Made by a program: the position numbers and the translations under genes. Source: Cryomorpha sp963836915 (GTDB lineage: Bacteria > Bacteroidota > Bacteroidia > Flavobacteriales_D > Cryomorphaceae). Taken from it: a DNA stretch of 64,000 nucleotides. Under the pieces are notes generated by a model. That model saw only the letters and a program-made list of their open reading frames with translations, made no database searches and was not told the DNA's origin. Position 1 is the first letter of the stretch, and every line of letters begins with the position of its first letter. The DNA is taken from NCBI GenBank assembly GCA_963836915.1, contig CAWILH010000002.1:2666001-2730000 (forward strand), in the 5' to 3' direction. Shown here piece after piece: positions 43,503-55,078 of this stretch.

Positions 43503-46500
43503 ATGCATTCTTTGATGCGCATTTTAATTGCTACCGTTTTGGGTTGCCTTTCGGCAATCTCTGTCCGCGCTGGCAGTGGCCAACACCTGGTCGAAAACAA
43601 AGGGCAGTGGCATGAGAGCGTGCTCTATAGGGCAGAATTCAACGGCGGCGCGACTTATATTGATCGGTCGGGGCTGAGCTTTGTCCTGGTCGAAGATGGA
43701 TTTTATAAAAAATTGCACGATTGGGTAGGTGATCCTTCCCTGCCCGCTTCCGCAAATATGCATAGCCTTAAAATGGGATTTCGGGGTGCTGACTTTTCTG
43801 GCGCGCCCATCACCAGTGGCAAGCGCTCTTTTCCAGAACATTTTTTCGTTGGCAATGATGCTGCGAGATGGACGCGCGATGTATATGGCTACGAGCGGGT
43901 CAAAATCCCGAACGTATACCCCGGAATAGCTGCCATTTTTGGATGTAGCTCGGGCAATTTTAAATACGATTTTGAAGTCGCAGCCGGAGCCAACCCTGAC
44001 CTGATTGCCGTGGAGATCTCTGGAGCCGTCAACAGTTTTCTTAAAGATGGAGCCCTGATTATGGAGACATCGGTAGGGCAATTCAAAGAACTCGCTCCTT
44101 TTGCCTACCAGCTTTCTGCGCAGAACGAAATTTTGCCCGTGCCCTGCTCCTTTGTTTTGGATGATGGTATTCTTACCTACACTTTTCCGGAAGAGTATGA
44201 CAGCGCGCGTAAATTGATCATAGACCCAGAAATCTCATTCTCCACGTATATCGGCAGCGGCAGTAATTCATTTGGCTTTACGGCCAGCTATGATTCAGAT
44301 GGGGCACTGTATGCGGGCAGTATCACCTTCGGCTTCGACTATCCGGTCACTTCGGGCGCCTATCAGATATTCTTTGCTTCGGGCGTGATAGATTGCGGCA
44401 TCTCAAAATTTTCTCCCGATGGCAGTTCGTTGGAGTACAGTACCTATCTGGGTGGATCGGGCAATGAGTCTCCACATTCTATCGTGGCCAATAGCGCCAA
44501 TGAGCTTTATATTCTTGGCTCGACCGGTTCATCAAATTTGCCTACGAGTGCCACGGCCTACCAAAGCGATTTCTTGGGCGGACCCGGCAATATAAGTGGC
44601 GCGGGCTTCACCTACGAGAATGGCAGTGACATCTTCATAGCCAAGCTCAGCGGCGATGGCTCGCAATTGCTGGCCTGCACCTATATGGGGGGCACGGGAA
44701 ATGATGGCATTGGTACGGGTACCGTTTTAGACTATAATTATGGCGACCGCTTCCGCGGAGAAATCGTGGTAGACGATGCCGGCAATGCCTACGTGGCATC
44801 GGTCACGGCATCTACCGATTTCCCAACGGTAAGCGGATATGCCAGCACCTTCACGGGGGTACTCTCAGGGATTATTTTCAAGCTCAGCCCTAATCTCAAT
44901 ACATTGGTTTGGGCTACCTACTCCGGTGGCTCGGGTGTAGAGTCGGCCATAAGCCTTCAGCTGGCCGCCGATAACTCAGTATACTTCACCGGTGGCACCA
45001 CGGCTACCGACCTACCCACGACCGCAGGCGCGATAGAACCCGACTTTTTGGGGGGAGCCGTAGATGGCTATATTGGACATATCTCGGCCAATGGCTCTAC
45101 GCTATTGGCATGTACCTACAACGGCACCAACTCTTTCGATCAAAATTACTTCGTGCAGATAGATGTGGCCGGCGATGTATATGTGGTAGGCCAAACCCAA
45201 GGACTATACCCACAAACGCCCGATATCTACACCAACCCCAATAGCCGCCAGTATGTGCATAAGCTAAGTCCCGACCTGGCCACTACCCTATGGAGCACCA
45301 GCGTAGGCTCGGGAACTTCCTCGATTGATTTTTCTCCTTCGGCTTTCCTAGTGAGCAATTGTGGCCAGATCTACATCTCGGGCTGGGGCGGAGCGCTCAA
45401 TGGCAGCGGTGGCTCTACCCAAGGTCTTCCCACTACCAACGATGCCTTTCAGAGCAGTACCGACGGAGATGATTTTTACATCATGGTGCTCGGACAGAAT
45501 GCGGCCGATTTGGTATATGCTTCTTTCTTTGGCGGAAGCCAAAGTGCTGAACATGTAGATGGCGGCACCAGCAGGTTTGATAAGAATGGCACGGTGTACC
45601 AGGCCGTCTGCGCAGGCTGCTTTGGCAATAGCGATTTCCCAACCCAGCCGGGCGTTTGGTCGCAAGAGAATGGATCTATCTCCTGTAATCTTGCCGTGAT
45701 GAAATTCAAGCTTTCATCCGTATCGGCACAGGCAGGCATCGATGCTCCACCGTTGATATGCCCCGGGAGTACCTTTGACCTATCGAACCTAAGCCAAGGT
45801 GCCGACACGTATTTATGGAGCTTCGACAATGGAGACAGCAGCACCCTTGAAGAACTCAGCTACAGCTTTGATGCCCCCGGCACCTACGAAGTAAAACTCT
45901 ACGCAGAAGATAGCGAAGGCTGCCTAGCTCCCGATAGTGCTTTCATTACCATAGAAGTGGCTTCGGCGCCAAATGTGAGCATAGAAAGTCCAGAGCCGAT
46001 CTGCCCTGACGAGACCCTTCAACTCATGGCCGAAGGTGCGGAGACCTGGCAGTGGATTCCGGCCGTGGGACTGACTTCGTATACCAATCCCAGTCCATTC
46101 TTTAATGGTACTACCACGACCGAATATGAAGTGGTGGGCTCTACCATTTGCGGAAGCGATACGGCTCAGGTCATCGTGGTGGTGGGAAGCCTTGATGTAA
46201 CGGCCTCTGATAATCTGGAGGTATGCCCGGGAGAATCGGCACAGCTCGAAGCCGGTGGGGGCGAAACCTATCTATCGAGGCTGCCACAGGGCTGAGCAAC
46301 GTGAATATTGCCAACCCCGTGGCGAGCCCTACGAACAATATAAACTACTCGGTGCTCATCACTACCGCCGAAGGATGTGAAGTGACGGAAACCGTGGTAG
46401 TGCAAATACTGCCCGAAGCTCCAACCTTGCAGGGTGCGGCACGCTACATCTCCTGCAATGGTGAACCCAGATCGCTCTTCGTGCAAGGGGCAGACTCTTA

Positions 46501-47371
46501 CGCATGGGAGCCCGCGGTAGGGTTAAGCTCAGCCAGTATTGCCAATCCCGTGGCGAGCCCCGCGGTCTCTACCATTTACACGGTTACGGGGGCTAATGCC
46601 TGCGGAAGCGACCTGCTCGAGGTAGAAGTACTGGTAAATGCGATAGCGGTTGAAATTGCCGCAGATACTATCGCATGCTATAGGGAGCCATTTGAGCTTA
46701 CTGCATTTGGCGCAGACCTATATGTATGGCAACCTACCAGCTTGGTATATGGTGCGGAAGGGAACACTACCCTTGCAAAAATTGAAAACCGAAGTGTGAT
46801 CACCGTAACCGGATACGATACGCTGGGGTGCTTTGCATCAGCTTCGCACCAAGTAAGTCTATACCCGCGCGCCATAGTGAGAGCTGGAAACGACAGAGTC
46901 ATCTACTTTGGCAATGAAGTGCAGCTCGAGTCCTTTAGCGTGTATCCGATTACATGGCAATATTCCCCGTACCTGAGTTGCACGGATTGCAACTATCCCT
47001 TTGCATCGCCGGAAGAGACTACCCAGTTTTACGCCTATATCACGAGTCCCGATGGGTGTAACGAAATAGACTCGGTAGAAGTGGCCGTGCATGGTGTGCT
47101 CTACGTGCCCAATGCATTTACCCCCGATGGCGATGGGCTCAACGATCTATTCAAAGCGCAAGGCGTTGACATCGTATCTTTCAAAATGGAAATTTATAAC
47201 CGCTGGGGAGAGCTCATCTTCGTGTCGGAGAATATCAATACCGGCTGGAATGGAGCATGCCGCGGCTCAGATTATTATTCGGAAGCAGGGGTATACCCCT
47301 ACCGCATAGTGGCCAGGGAAGCCGAAGGTGACTATTTTGAATATACCGGCCACGTAAGCCTCGTGCGCTAA
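43503..47371 (+). CDS. Giant surface protein with DUF7948, SBBP repeats, PKD and T9SS type B sorting domain (one apparent frameshift)
   Basis: The order is: signal peptide (to about residue 23), DUF7948-like domain (HLVENKGQWHESVLYRAEFNG to about 245), SBBP-like repeats (YSTYLGGSGNES, WATYSGGSGVES) to about 740, a PKD domain (TYLWSFDNGDSSTLEELSYSF), Ig-like units (WIPAVGLTSYTNPSP), and a gliding-motility-associated CTD (YVPNAFTPDGDGLNDLF, IYNRWGELIF). The frame breaks at about 46270-46277: one frame ends GGGETYLSRLPQG and the next resumes as EAATGLSNVNIANPVASP. Restoring one base gives about 1289 residues with a regular repeat. It should be exported by the T9SS and surface-anchored. It overlaps the convergent 3-hydroxyanthranilate dioxygenase gene end. 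Confidence 0.86.
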
Positions 47372-47892
47372 ACGAACCGCGCGTCGGCTTCCATCTTGGT
47401 GCCGCATTTATCACAGGTGCGGAGCTCTTCACTCGCGTAAAATTCGCGGAAGCGTGGCTGAAAATCAGTCTCTATATTGGTCAATGGAAAATACGTCTCG
47501 TGAAGCTTGTGATTGCACTTATCACAAAACCACAGTAGACCATCTTTCATATCACTTCCCAGCCTTACCCGCTCGATCACCAGCCCGATAGAACCTTCGC
47601 TACGCGATGGGGAATGGGGTGTTTTGGGGGGCAACAAGAACATCTCGCCAGCCGAAATTGGAATATCTACAGCCTTGCCATCCTCTTGGATTCGCACATT
47701 TATTTCACCTTCGAGCTGGTAGAACAACTCTTCGGTTTCATTATAATGATAGTCTTTTCGGGCGTTGGGGCCTGCCACCACCATCACGATATAATCCGTG
47801 CCTTCGGGATAAAGGTTTTTATTGCCGACAGGCGGCTTCAACGTGTCTCGATTTTCATCGATCCATTTCTGTAGGTTAAACGGCTTTTTCAT
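47368..47892 (-). CDS. nbaC: 3-hydroxyanthranilate 3,4-dioxygenase
   Basis: A 174-residue cupin of the kynurenine route from tryptophan to quinolinate and NAD; it opens the ring of 3-hydroxyanthranilate with Fe(II). Signatures are GPNARKDYHYNETEELFYQLEG (cupin metal ligands H and E), GEMFLLPPKTPHSPSR and the bacterial rubredoxin-like C-terminal site with two Cys pairs (WFCDKCNH and RTCDKCGT). It is a single gene here; other kynurenine genes are not in this window. Its end overlaps the convergent T9SS gene by four bases. Confidence 0.93.
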   Translation of the reverse strand: MKKPFNLQKWIDENRDTLKPPVGNKNLYPEGTDYIVMVVAGPNARKDYHYNETEELFYQLEGEINVRIQEDGKAVDIPISAGEMFLLPPKTPHSPSRSEGSIGLVIERVRLGSDMKDGLLWFCDKCNHKLHETYFPLTNIETDFQPRFREFYASEELRTCDKCGTKMEADARFV

Positions 47893-47960
47893 TTTCTAGT
47901 CTCTTGAGATCGTGCGTCTGAGCTTTATGGAGCGCTGACTTATCTGTCTAAAAGTAGAAA

Positions 47961-50900
47961 TTATTCTTGAGCCAAGGGCATTATCTCAAATTCGGTCCTT
48001 CTATTGGCTGCATGTTCGGTATTGGAACAAGGCACATTATCTGCACATTTATTGGTGAGCTCTAGCTCCCCTAGCCCTTTTGACGAAAGTCGGCCAGGAT
48101 CGATTCCCTTGCTTACCAAATAGTCGAGCACCGCATCGGCACGCCGCTGAGAAAGCAGCGCATTATAATTTTTCGCCCCACGTGAATCGGTGTGGGCATA
48201 AATCTGAATGCGCAGATGGCTATTGTTTTTAAGTAGGCTTGCCAAAGGCTTTAGAAGCTCCTTGCTTTCTTCGGTGAGAAAGAAGCTGTTGAAACTGAAA
48301 AATACCATGGGAAGGCTGAACTTATCGCCTTCCGAAACTTCTATGTCCTTATTGGCACCGTCAGCAAGGGTGATGGCCTTCTTGTTGGGGTTTTTCATGT
48401 TGATATAGAAATTGCCATCTTCGCTGCGCTTCACCTGCAGCGAGTCTTTTCTACCGGGCAGTAGCACCGCCATTACGCGGTCTGCTCCAGGCATATCCGT
48501 CTTAATGATGTATGATCCGGCAAATAGAATTTCTGAAAACATAAATTTCATGTTCTCCGATGTGAAGGTCTCTCCTAGCAATTTATCGTTTTCAGAGTAT
48601 ATCTCCAGTTTTTCCTTCTTACCAGCCGTACCATTTATATGTCCAGAAAGCCCGATACTAAGCACACTCTCGTCGGTCAATGACTCCTTGGCAATAGTGT
48701 AATCATTTCTTTTGGAGAAGTTTATTCTGAAATATCTATTTTCTTCTATCGGTGCACCAAGCACGATCTGTCCATCATTGTCCAAGAGTTCCATCACCAG
48801 CTTACCCTTCGTTTCCTTGCCTAGCAAAGCCAGGGTATAAGGCCGGTTCTGATCTATATTTTTAAGGTTCAACTCCCCGTTGGCGTTGCAGGTTACAGTA
48901 TCTACCCGGGAGTTGGTTTCGGAGCTCAGCCTGAATCTGCGTTCTCCAAGCTCGTAATTTCTGATGATCACGTTATAGTCTGCGATGATCTCTTCGGGTT
49001 CGTCGATATTGTGATACACCATATATTGAAAGAGGTAGCTATGCAGGTCAAAGGGTCTTACAGTTTGAGATGTATCCCCATTTTCACTGATTACCACGAG
49101 CTTATCAAATTTGCCGAGTTCCACTTCGGGTACTTCCAGTCTATAAGTCTGCAGCGCGGTAAGGCTTCCCATTGAGAAGAAGCCATCTTCATCTGCCACC
49201 GGTTCTTTGATCTTCCGGTCAGACTCGTCATATAAGTTCATTCCTTCTCCCTCTATACTTACTTCGCCCACTATGGTGCCCAGCACATTGGGGCTTACCA
49301 TGGCTCCGCCTTCCGGCAAAGATGGCGTAGCTTCTTGGCGTGTATACGCAAACTGATTCCTTCCAACAGGGGTCAAAGACTGCACGATGGCTCCAGAAGT
49401 GCCATAGATATCCACTTCGTGATAGCCATCTACATCGCCCGTCTGAATGGTGTACTTTCTGGTCGGATCGACCCCTTTTAGTTGAAACTTACCGTCGTCT
49501 TCGGTGGCCGTTTCGCTCATCACTTCACCATCGCTAGCAACGAGTGAGACGGGTATCCCTTTCACATTTACCTTCTCATCGGCTACCAGTTTACCACTCA
49601 CTTCAAACTGGATTTCGCTCTCATCTACGATATTCTCCTTTTTATCAAGCGGGTAATCCTTCTGCTGTAGCAACTCAAAAATAAATTCGTTTTTAGCAGA
49701 TTGCGGAAATTTACCTGCCAACCTTCCATACCTATCCCGCACTGCAAGCAGCGATTCTTGGTCTATATCAATGCCTTTCACCTTAAGCGTATATACGATC
49801 CCCGACTTCAGGTTTTCGACTTGGATCGTTCCTGCTATACCGACTCTTACTGATGCGAGGAGCTTATCCTTTTCATCATAAATATCGACCATTCTGCCTT
49901 CTTCAACAACTCCATTTATAATCTTTAGGTTGGTGATAGGAACGATAACCTGCTCTGGCGAGAAGGTAAACGCGTAAATATCATCTCCACCTATCCCCCC
50001 TTTTCTATTGGAAGAAAAATAGCCCACACTATCGTTGTAGAACGCGGGACTGAAATCGTCATAGGCACTGTTTACAGGTGCCCGGAAGTTATTTACAGAT
50101 TGAAATCCAAGCAATTCGCTGGCGTAGTAAATATCAAGTGCACCGTAGCCCATGTCCGTTCTGTCAGAAGAGAAAAATACTTTATTGTTAAAATAAATTG
50201 GAAATACTTCATTGAAAGGTGTGTTTATGACCGGCCCATATTCACAGGTATTGACCATTTACCGCCGACCCAATCACTATACCATAGATCCATTTGGCCA
50301 TAGCCGCCGGGGCGGTCACTTGAGAAGATCATCCGCTCACCATCTTTAGAAAAGGCCGGATGGCCAACACCAAATTTACCGTTATGTTCGAATGGATCGA
50401 TGCTCGTCTTCTTGCCCGACATATCGCTGAAGTAAATGCCAAAAATGGGTGAGCTCGCCGGCGCGTCAATATCGCGTAGGGTGAGGGCATACTTATCCAA
50501 TTTCTTCGAGAAATCTAGCGGCCCGTCATGGTAATAATAGTCTTTCTTCTTTATCAACATACTTGGCTTGGCCAACACCACGGATTCTGGGTTGGGTTTC
50601 TTGACCTTGAAATACAAATGGATACCTTGATTATTATAAGAGGCGGGAAAGACGCTTTGGACATTATTGATATCATTGATATACCATATCTGATTATCGG
50701 GACTGATGTAGGGTGAGTACTCATTATATATGGTATTGAATCCTTGAAGTACTTCCACCGATGACCGTACTGTGGCAGTATCCCAGTCCAAGATGTTTTC
50801 GATTTTATTGAGCCATGTGGCTGTTTTTTCATCGGTCGGGTCTTTAGATAAAAGCTTAAGCATGGAGAGGTAGGCCGAAGAGAAATCATCGGTAGCTATT

Positions 50901-51214
50901 AATACGTCGGCAAATAGTCGCTCATCTTTAGATGTTCTGAAATTATCTTCACCAAGCGTCTGGAGCACATCGAGCGCTTCTGGATACTCCTTGAGTTGGT
51001 AATAGCACTGCGCCAGCATAATGCCTGCATCATAGGCTGTCTCTCCACCCGATTCAAAATCCCTTTGGAGTGACTTTGCAGCCTCCGCGTACATACCCTG
51101 TGAGATAAGTTTCACTGCCTTCTTACTCTGTGCACCTGCTACTGCCGCGTGGGCGAGAAAAAGTAATAGGATGCTGAATTTTGAAATGCTTGCACTAATG
51201 GTTTTTATAGTCAT
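47961..51214 (-). CDS. PorE-like protein: TPR, PD40 propeller, carboxypeptidase-like domain, OmpA (one apparent frameshift)
   Basis: Signal peptide (ending AAVAGAQ), TPR-like helices (MYAEAAKSLQRDFESGG, AQCYYQLKEYPEALDVL), PD40 blades (HPAFSKDGERMIFSSDRPGG, VFFSSDRTDMGYGALDIYYA), carboxypeptidase-regulatory-like segments, and an OmpA C-terminal domain (QIYAHTDSRGAKNYNALLSQRRADAVLDYL). The frame breaks at GGGCCGG (50233-50234 on the plus strand): one frame ends VNMGRS and the next resumes as GPVINTPFNEVFPIYF; restoring one base gives 1084 residues. This architecture is that of PorE, a peptidoglycan-binding periplasmic T9SS component. It is the last gene of the surface operon. Confidence 0.87.
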
Positions 51215-51233
51215 GATAGAGGGGGGTTAATGG

Positions 51234-53438
51234 TCAGGGTGCAGTCCGTTCGGAGATTCTTATTTCTGTACGTCGGTTTTTGGCATGTTCTTCTTCTGTG
51301 CAATCGATTTTATCGTCGCATTTATTTAAAAGCATGGTCTCGCCATATCCTTTTCCTGTAATTCTTTTGGGGGCGGTTCCTTCAGAAACCAAGTATTTGA
51401 TTACTGCATTGATACGATCTTGCGAAAGCTTTAGATTATAAGATGCTGCACCGCGTGAATCGGTATGGCCCGAAAGCTCAAGCGAAATGTTGGGATTTAG
51501 ATCCATGATGAGACTTAACCGCCATAAGCTGTTGGTGCTTTCGGGGGTGAGCTCGCTGTCATTGAGTCCGAAATATAAGATCGGTATGTTGAACAATTCG
51601 TTTTGGGCTACTTTTACTTTTTTCTCGGCTTCATTGGTCAGCGTTATCACCTTCGATGCATCGGTAAGGCGCACGTAGGCAAACTCCTTCCCATCGCTCG
51701 GGGCAATGGATGCAATGGTCTTTCCTTCATCGTCAAGGATATGTATTACAGCTCCGGGATCTTTTACCTTGGTAGTAATTACGTATTGGGCATCGGGCTT
51801 TACCGATTTGAAGGTGAAGTTTCCCTGTGCATCTGTGGTGGTCACCCCAATGAGCTCTCCATCACTATCTTCAAGGTAAATTTTAAACCCTTCTTCTTGC
51901 GGGGTTTCTGAAGCCACCATTCCCAAAATATCTATGGTAAGCACGCTTTCGTCAACCACCATTTTGCGCTGTATGAAGTAATCTTCGGGAGTGAGAAGTT
52001 GAAATTTAAATGATCCTTCTTCGCTTACTTCCACTTCTTTTATCACATCGCCTTCATCACCAAAAAGCGAGAGCTTAGAACCTTGAGAAAGATTGCCATC
52101 CACAATTTCAATTTCGTAAGACTCCAACCCTTTTACATGTGGAAAGGCAAAGAAGCCATCTTCATCTAGCGATGTGGTAAGTACCAGCGTTCCGTCTTCG
52201 CTCGTGAGCTGGATCTTGACTCCGGTCAAATCCTTATCGTCAGTAGCAATGCGCCCCGTAAGCTCCTTAAAAAACATGGTAGGCTTAGCCCAAGTGAGTT
52301 GATAGATATCATCACCCCCTGCGCTGCCGGAGCGATTTGAAACCATATAAGTCTTATGATCGCTAATGGCAAGCAGCCCGAAATCATCGTAGGCGCTATT
52401 GATAGGGGTACCAAGATTTACCAGGGCACCGGTAAAAAGGTCGACCTTGTAAATATCGAGCCCGCCATAGCCACGATCGGTGCGATCGGTAGCAAAGTAT
52501 AAGGTATCGTTGAAATAGGATGGAAATACTTCATTGGCAGCGCTATTTATGGTGGCGCCCAAATTTTTAAAATCTCCGAAACCATCTTTGGTAATGGCGA
52601 CCTCGTAGAGATCCATACCGCCGAAGCCACCAGGCATATTGCTAGAAACCACGATCACGCTATCGTGCACCGTGGGGTGCATCACGCTACTGCCTTTCGC
52701 CGAAAGGGCGTACCGCCTTTCTTCTTTTTTCTTAGCAATGTTTATACAGATGACTTCGTAAAAAGATGCATTCTTACCATTTGAAAAGGCAGCATGCGGC
52801 AATGCGGTCATGTAGATCAAGGAGTCTTTATAAACTACCCCTGCGCCCAATTCTTCGTAGTTTTCGTAATGAAACAAAGACTCTCCAAAAAAAGTCTCTT
52901 CCATTCCGGCGGTTTCAAAGTGAAACTTATTGTTTACATTTTTTACCCTAGGGAAGTACGATGTCTCAAAAGGGGTGTCGATTAGTTTAAAAAGCGTATC
53001 GCGGTAATAGAATGCTCCGAGCTCATTGCCCGCAGTATTTAATGTGATCATATTTCGCATCACGATTCCATTATCAGATCTATTCAGATCGGAGAGCTCG
53101 ATGATACGCTGGTACTCACGGTTATATTTATCTTCTAAATCCTGCGGTACCTGCATTTTATTCAGGGTAGACAGCGCTTCGTCGATACGCGCATTTGCGG
53201 CAAGCATACCCGCCAGCGCGAGTGCATCTCCGGGTTCTTGGCACTCCATGGTTTCCATTTTCATGGCAATGCTGAATGCGTCTTCCAATTCACCATTCTC
53301 AAAATGACACCGTACCTGTTTGCAAAGGCTAAGCGGGGAGCCCAGACCTGTATCTGCTTGCGCACAAGGGCTTGCCTTGGGCTGCGCAGCGACCGCAGTG
53401 GTGTATACTAGAAACAGAAATAGGTTAAACCAACGCAT
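51234..53438 (-). CDS. PorE-like protein with PD40 repeats and OmpA domain
   Basis: 734 residues: signal peptide (ending AVAAQ), a TPR-like cysteine-containing N-terminus (HFENGELEDAFSIAMKM), PD40 repeats (SSNMPGGFGGMDLYEV, YFATDRTDRGYGGLDIYKV, VSNRSGSAGGDDIYQL), a carboxypeptidase-regulatory-like part and a C-terminal OmpA domain (LELSGHTDSRGAASYNLKLSQDRINAVIKYLVSEG). It is a paralogue of the gene just downstream. Its ATG overlaps the PorP/SprF stop by one base (TAATG). Next to a PorP/SprF gene and a type B CTD gene, it probably helps secrete or anchor the type B cargo. Confidence 0.9.
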   Translation of the reverse strand: MRWFNLFLFLVYTTAVAAQPKASPCAQADTGLGSPLSLCKQVRCHFENGELEDAFSIAMKMETMECQEPGDALALAGMLAANARIDEALSTLNKMQVPQDLEDKYNREYQRIIELSDLNRSDNGIVMRNMITLNTAGNELGAFYYRDTLFKLIDTPFETSYFPRVKNVNNKFHFETAGMEETFFGESLFHYENYEELGAGVVYKDSLIYMTALPHAAFSNGKNASFYEVICINIAKKKEERRYALSAKGSSVMHPTVHDSVIVVSSNMPGGFGGMDLYEVAITKDGFGDFKNLGATINSAANEVFPSYFNDTLYFATDRTDRGYGGLDIYKVDLFTGALVNLGTPINSAYDDFGLLAISDHKTYMVSNRSGSAGGDDIYQLTWAKPTMFFKELTGRIATDDKDLTGVKIQLTSEDGTLVLTTSLDEDGFFAFPHVKGLESYEIEIVDGNLSQGSKLSLFGDEGDVIKEVEVSEEGSFKFQLLTPEDYFIQRKMVVDESVLTIDILGMVASETPQEEGFKIYLEDSDGELIGVTTTDAQGNFTFKSVKPDAQYVITTKVKDPGAVIHILDDEGKTIASIAPSDGKEFAYVRLTDASKVITLTNEAEKKVKVAQNELFNIPILYFGLNDSELTPESTNSLWRLSLIMDLNPNISLELSGHTDSRGAASYNLKLSQDRINAVIKYLVSEGTAPKRITGKGYGETMLLNKCDDKIDCTEEEHAKNRRTEIRISERTAP

Positions 53439-54352
53439 TAGAAGTTTCTTGATGAGACCTTACCAGATTTATAGATTGAAAAATTATAGCCTATAAAAAC
53501 TTCGTGTGTTCCGCTCTGCTCGGCCAAAAGGTTGTTTAAGGGCAAATCATACGAATACCCGAAGTGAAAATGGTCATTTAGATAAAAATGCGCCGAAAGC
53601 ACTGCGCCGTATTGATAACGGTAGGTGGTGGTGACCCAGAATTTATTCTTGTACATGGCGCTCATGTTCAGGTCAAATTGTAAGGGGCCTTCGGCTGATT
53701 TTCGGATGATGGTGCTCGGCTTCAGTTGCACTTTTTTACTTAGCGTAAATACTTTTCCTGCTATGGCCGTATATATAGCATCAAGCCGTGCATCGCTCGC
53801 TTCCGAACTTATGGTCTTTGCATTGTTTACACTCAGCACGCTCAGGCCAAGATATGCCTTAGGGGTGATGTACATGGCGCCAAAATCAAAATTGGCTATC
53901 CATTTATTACCATCGGTACCAAAGGCTACGGGGTCTAATCCCTGACGGTAGTTCAGCTCATCCCAATGGTATTGGTAATTGACCATTCCACCAGAAAGGC
54001 CAAACGATAGGTGATCTCTCCGGCCCATTCTCAGTTTATAAGAATACGTTCCCAAGACCGAGAGTGCCCCGCGAGCCCCGATCTCATCATTCTGCACCTG
54101 AAGACCAAGTGCCATCTTACTATTGGACAGTGGACTATGGACAGTAAAATTCTGTGTGGTGGGCGCGCCTTCAAAGCCTACCCACTGGGTGCGGTAACTC
54201 AAGCCGGTAGCCAATGCATCGAGCTCTCCGGCGTATGCGGGATTTACGATGTATAGATTGAACAGGTACTGGCTGTAGAGCGAGTGCTGCTGACCTGAGA
54301 CCATGGTGGTAAGGCAGAAGAATATCGAAATAACCAGTAGTCTTTTTTTCAT
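53438..54352 (-). CDS. PorP/SprF family outer-membrane protein
   Basis: 304 residues with a signal peptide and the PorP/SprF start QQHSLYSQYLFNLYIVNPAYAGELDALATGLSYRTQWVGFEGAPTTQ, followed by regular barrel strands and the final strand HEVFIGYNFSIYK. PorP/SprF proteins are outer-membrane barrels that assist export or attachment of specific T9SS type B CTD substrates. The neighbouring gene at 54349 encodes such a substrate and overlaps this gene by four bases, which is a typical cargo-SprF pair. Confidence 0.94.
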   Translation of the reverse strand: MKKRLLVISIFFCLTTMVSGQQHSLYSQYLFNLYIVNPAYAGELDALATGLSYRTQWVGFEGAPTTQNFTVHSPLSNSKMALGLQVQNDEIGARGALSVLGTYSYKLRMGRRDHLSFGLSGGMVNYQYHWDELNYRQGLDPVAFGTDGNKWIANFDFGAMYITPKAYLGLSVLSVNNAKTISSEASDARLDAIYTAIAGKVFTLSKKVQLKPSTIIRKSAEGPLQFDLNMSAMYKNKFWVTTTYRYQYGAVLSAHFYLNDHFHFGYSYDLPLNNLLAEQSGTHEVFIGYNFSIYKSGKVSSRNF

Positions 54353-55077
54353 CGCGTCAATTCAATATATCCTTTATAGGTCTTCTCTTTCACCTTTACG
54401 ATATAGAAATAGGTAGCATCTGCCAAGGCTTCGCCTTTTTGCTGCTTTCCACCCCACACCACATCGGTATTATCATAGCCCTTTCCTTCCCATACCAGCT
54501 GGCCCCAGCGATTGTAAATCTCTACCGTATTATCTGCAAATTCATCATTCTCGATATTCTCTATTTCCCAAAAGTCGTTGTCGCCATCGGCATTGGGTGA
54601 GAAGGCATTAAAAAATCGGAGGGCACAAACCGAAGATGGGCCGCTAAAAACTTCAAAGGTTTTGGTAAGTTGACAATCGGCAGTGGTTACCGTAAGATCA
54701 TAAATGCCCGGACCGAGATCTTCTGCCGAATTGGAAGTAGATCCATTGCTCCACAACAGGCGATACGGCCCACGGCAACCCGCAAGATCTTCAATAACGG
54801 CGCTTCCATCGGTGGCTGTGGGACAAGATGCATCTATAAACGCAATGGAAAAGTCCAGGAATCCAGCGAAACCAGATTGGTGAAAACCCTGGGTGAGCGT
54901 AGTAGAATCGGCCGATACTGTGGCGATCACCGCTTCTCCCACAGTAGCTGCCAAAATGATATTGCCCCCTAGGGAGCTGCTCTGACCATAAGAGCCAACC
55001 ACCTGACGCTCAAGAACGATTTGCGCTTGAGAGCCAAACGAAATCACGATAAAACTAAAAAGTAGAAATCTTTTCAT
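54349..55077 (-). CDS. Small secreted protein with gliding-motility-associated (type B) CTD
   Basis: About 242 residues from ATG 55077 (MKRFLLFSFIVISFGSQAQ, signal peptide). The N-terminal part (QVVGSYGQSSSLGGNIILAATVGEAVI) is a conserved lead-in seen in many such proteins. An Ig-like segment (GPYRLLWSNGSTSNSAEDLGPGIYDLTV) follows, and the type B CTD (FNAFSPNADGDNDFWEIENI, IYNRWGQLVWEGKGYDN, DATYFYIVKVKEKTYKGYIELTR). The upstream in-frame extension to 55152 overlaps the preceding gene and is rejected. Likely cargo of the adjacent PorP/SprF. Confidence 0.9.
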   Translation of the reverse strand: MKRFLLFSFIVISFGSQAQIVLERQVVGSYGQSSSLGGNIILAATVGEAVIATVSADSTTLTQGFHQSGFAGFLDFSIAFIDASCPTATDGSAVIEDLAGCRGPYRLLWSNGSTSNSAEDLGPGIYDLTVTTADCQLTKTFEVFSGPSSVCALRFFNAFSPNADGDNDFWEIENIENDEFADNTVEIYNRWGQLVWEGKGYDNTDVVWGGKQQKGEALADATYFYIVKVKEKTYKGYIELTR

Positions 55078-55078
55078 A

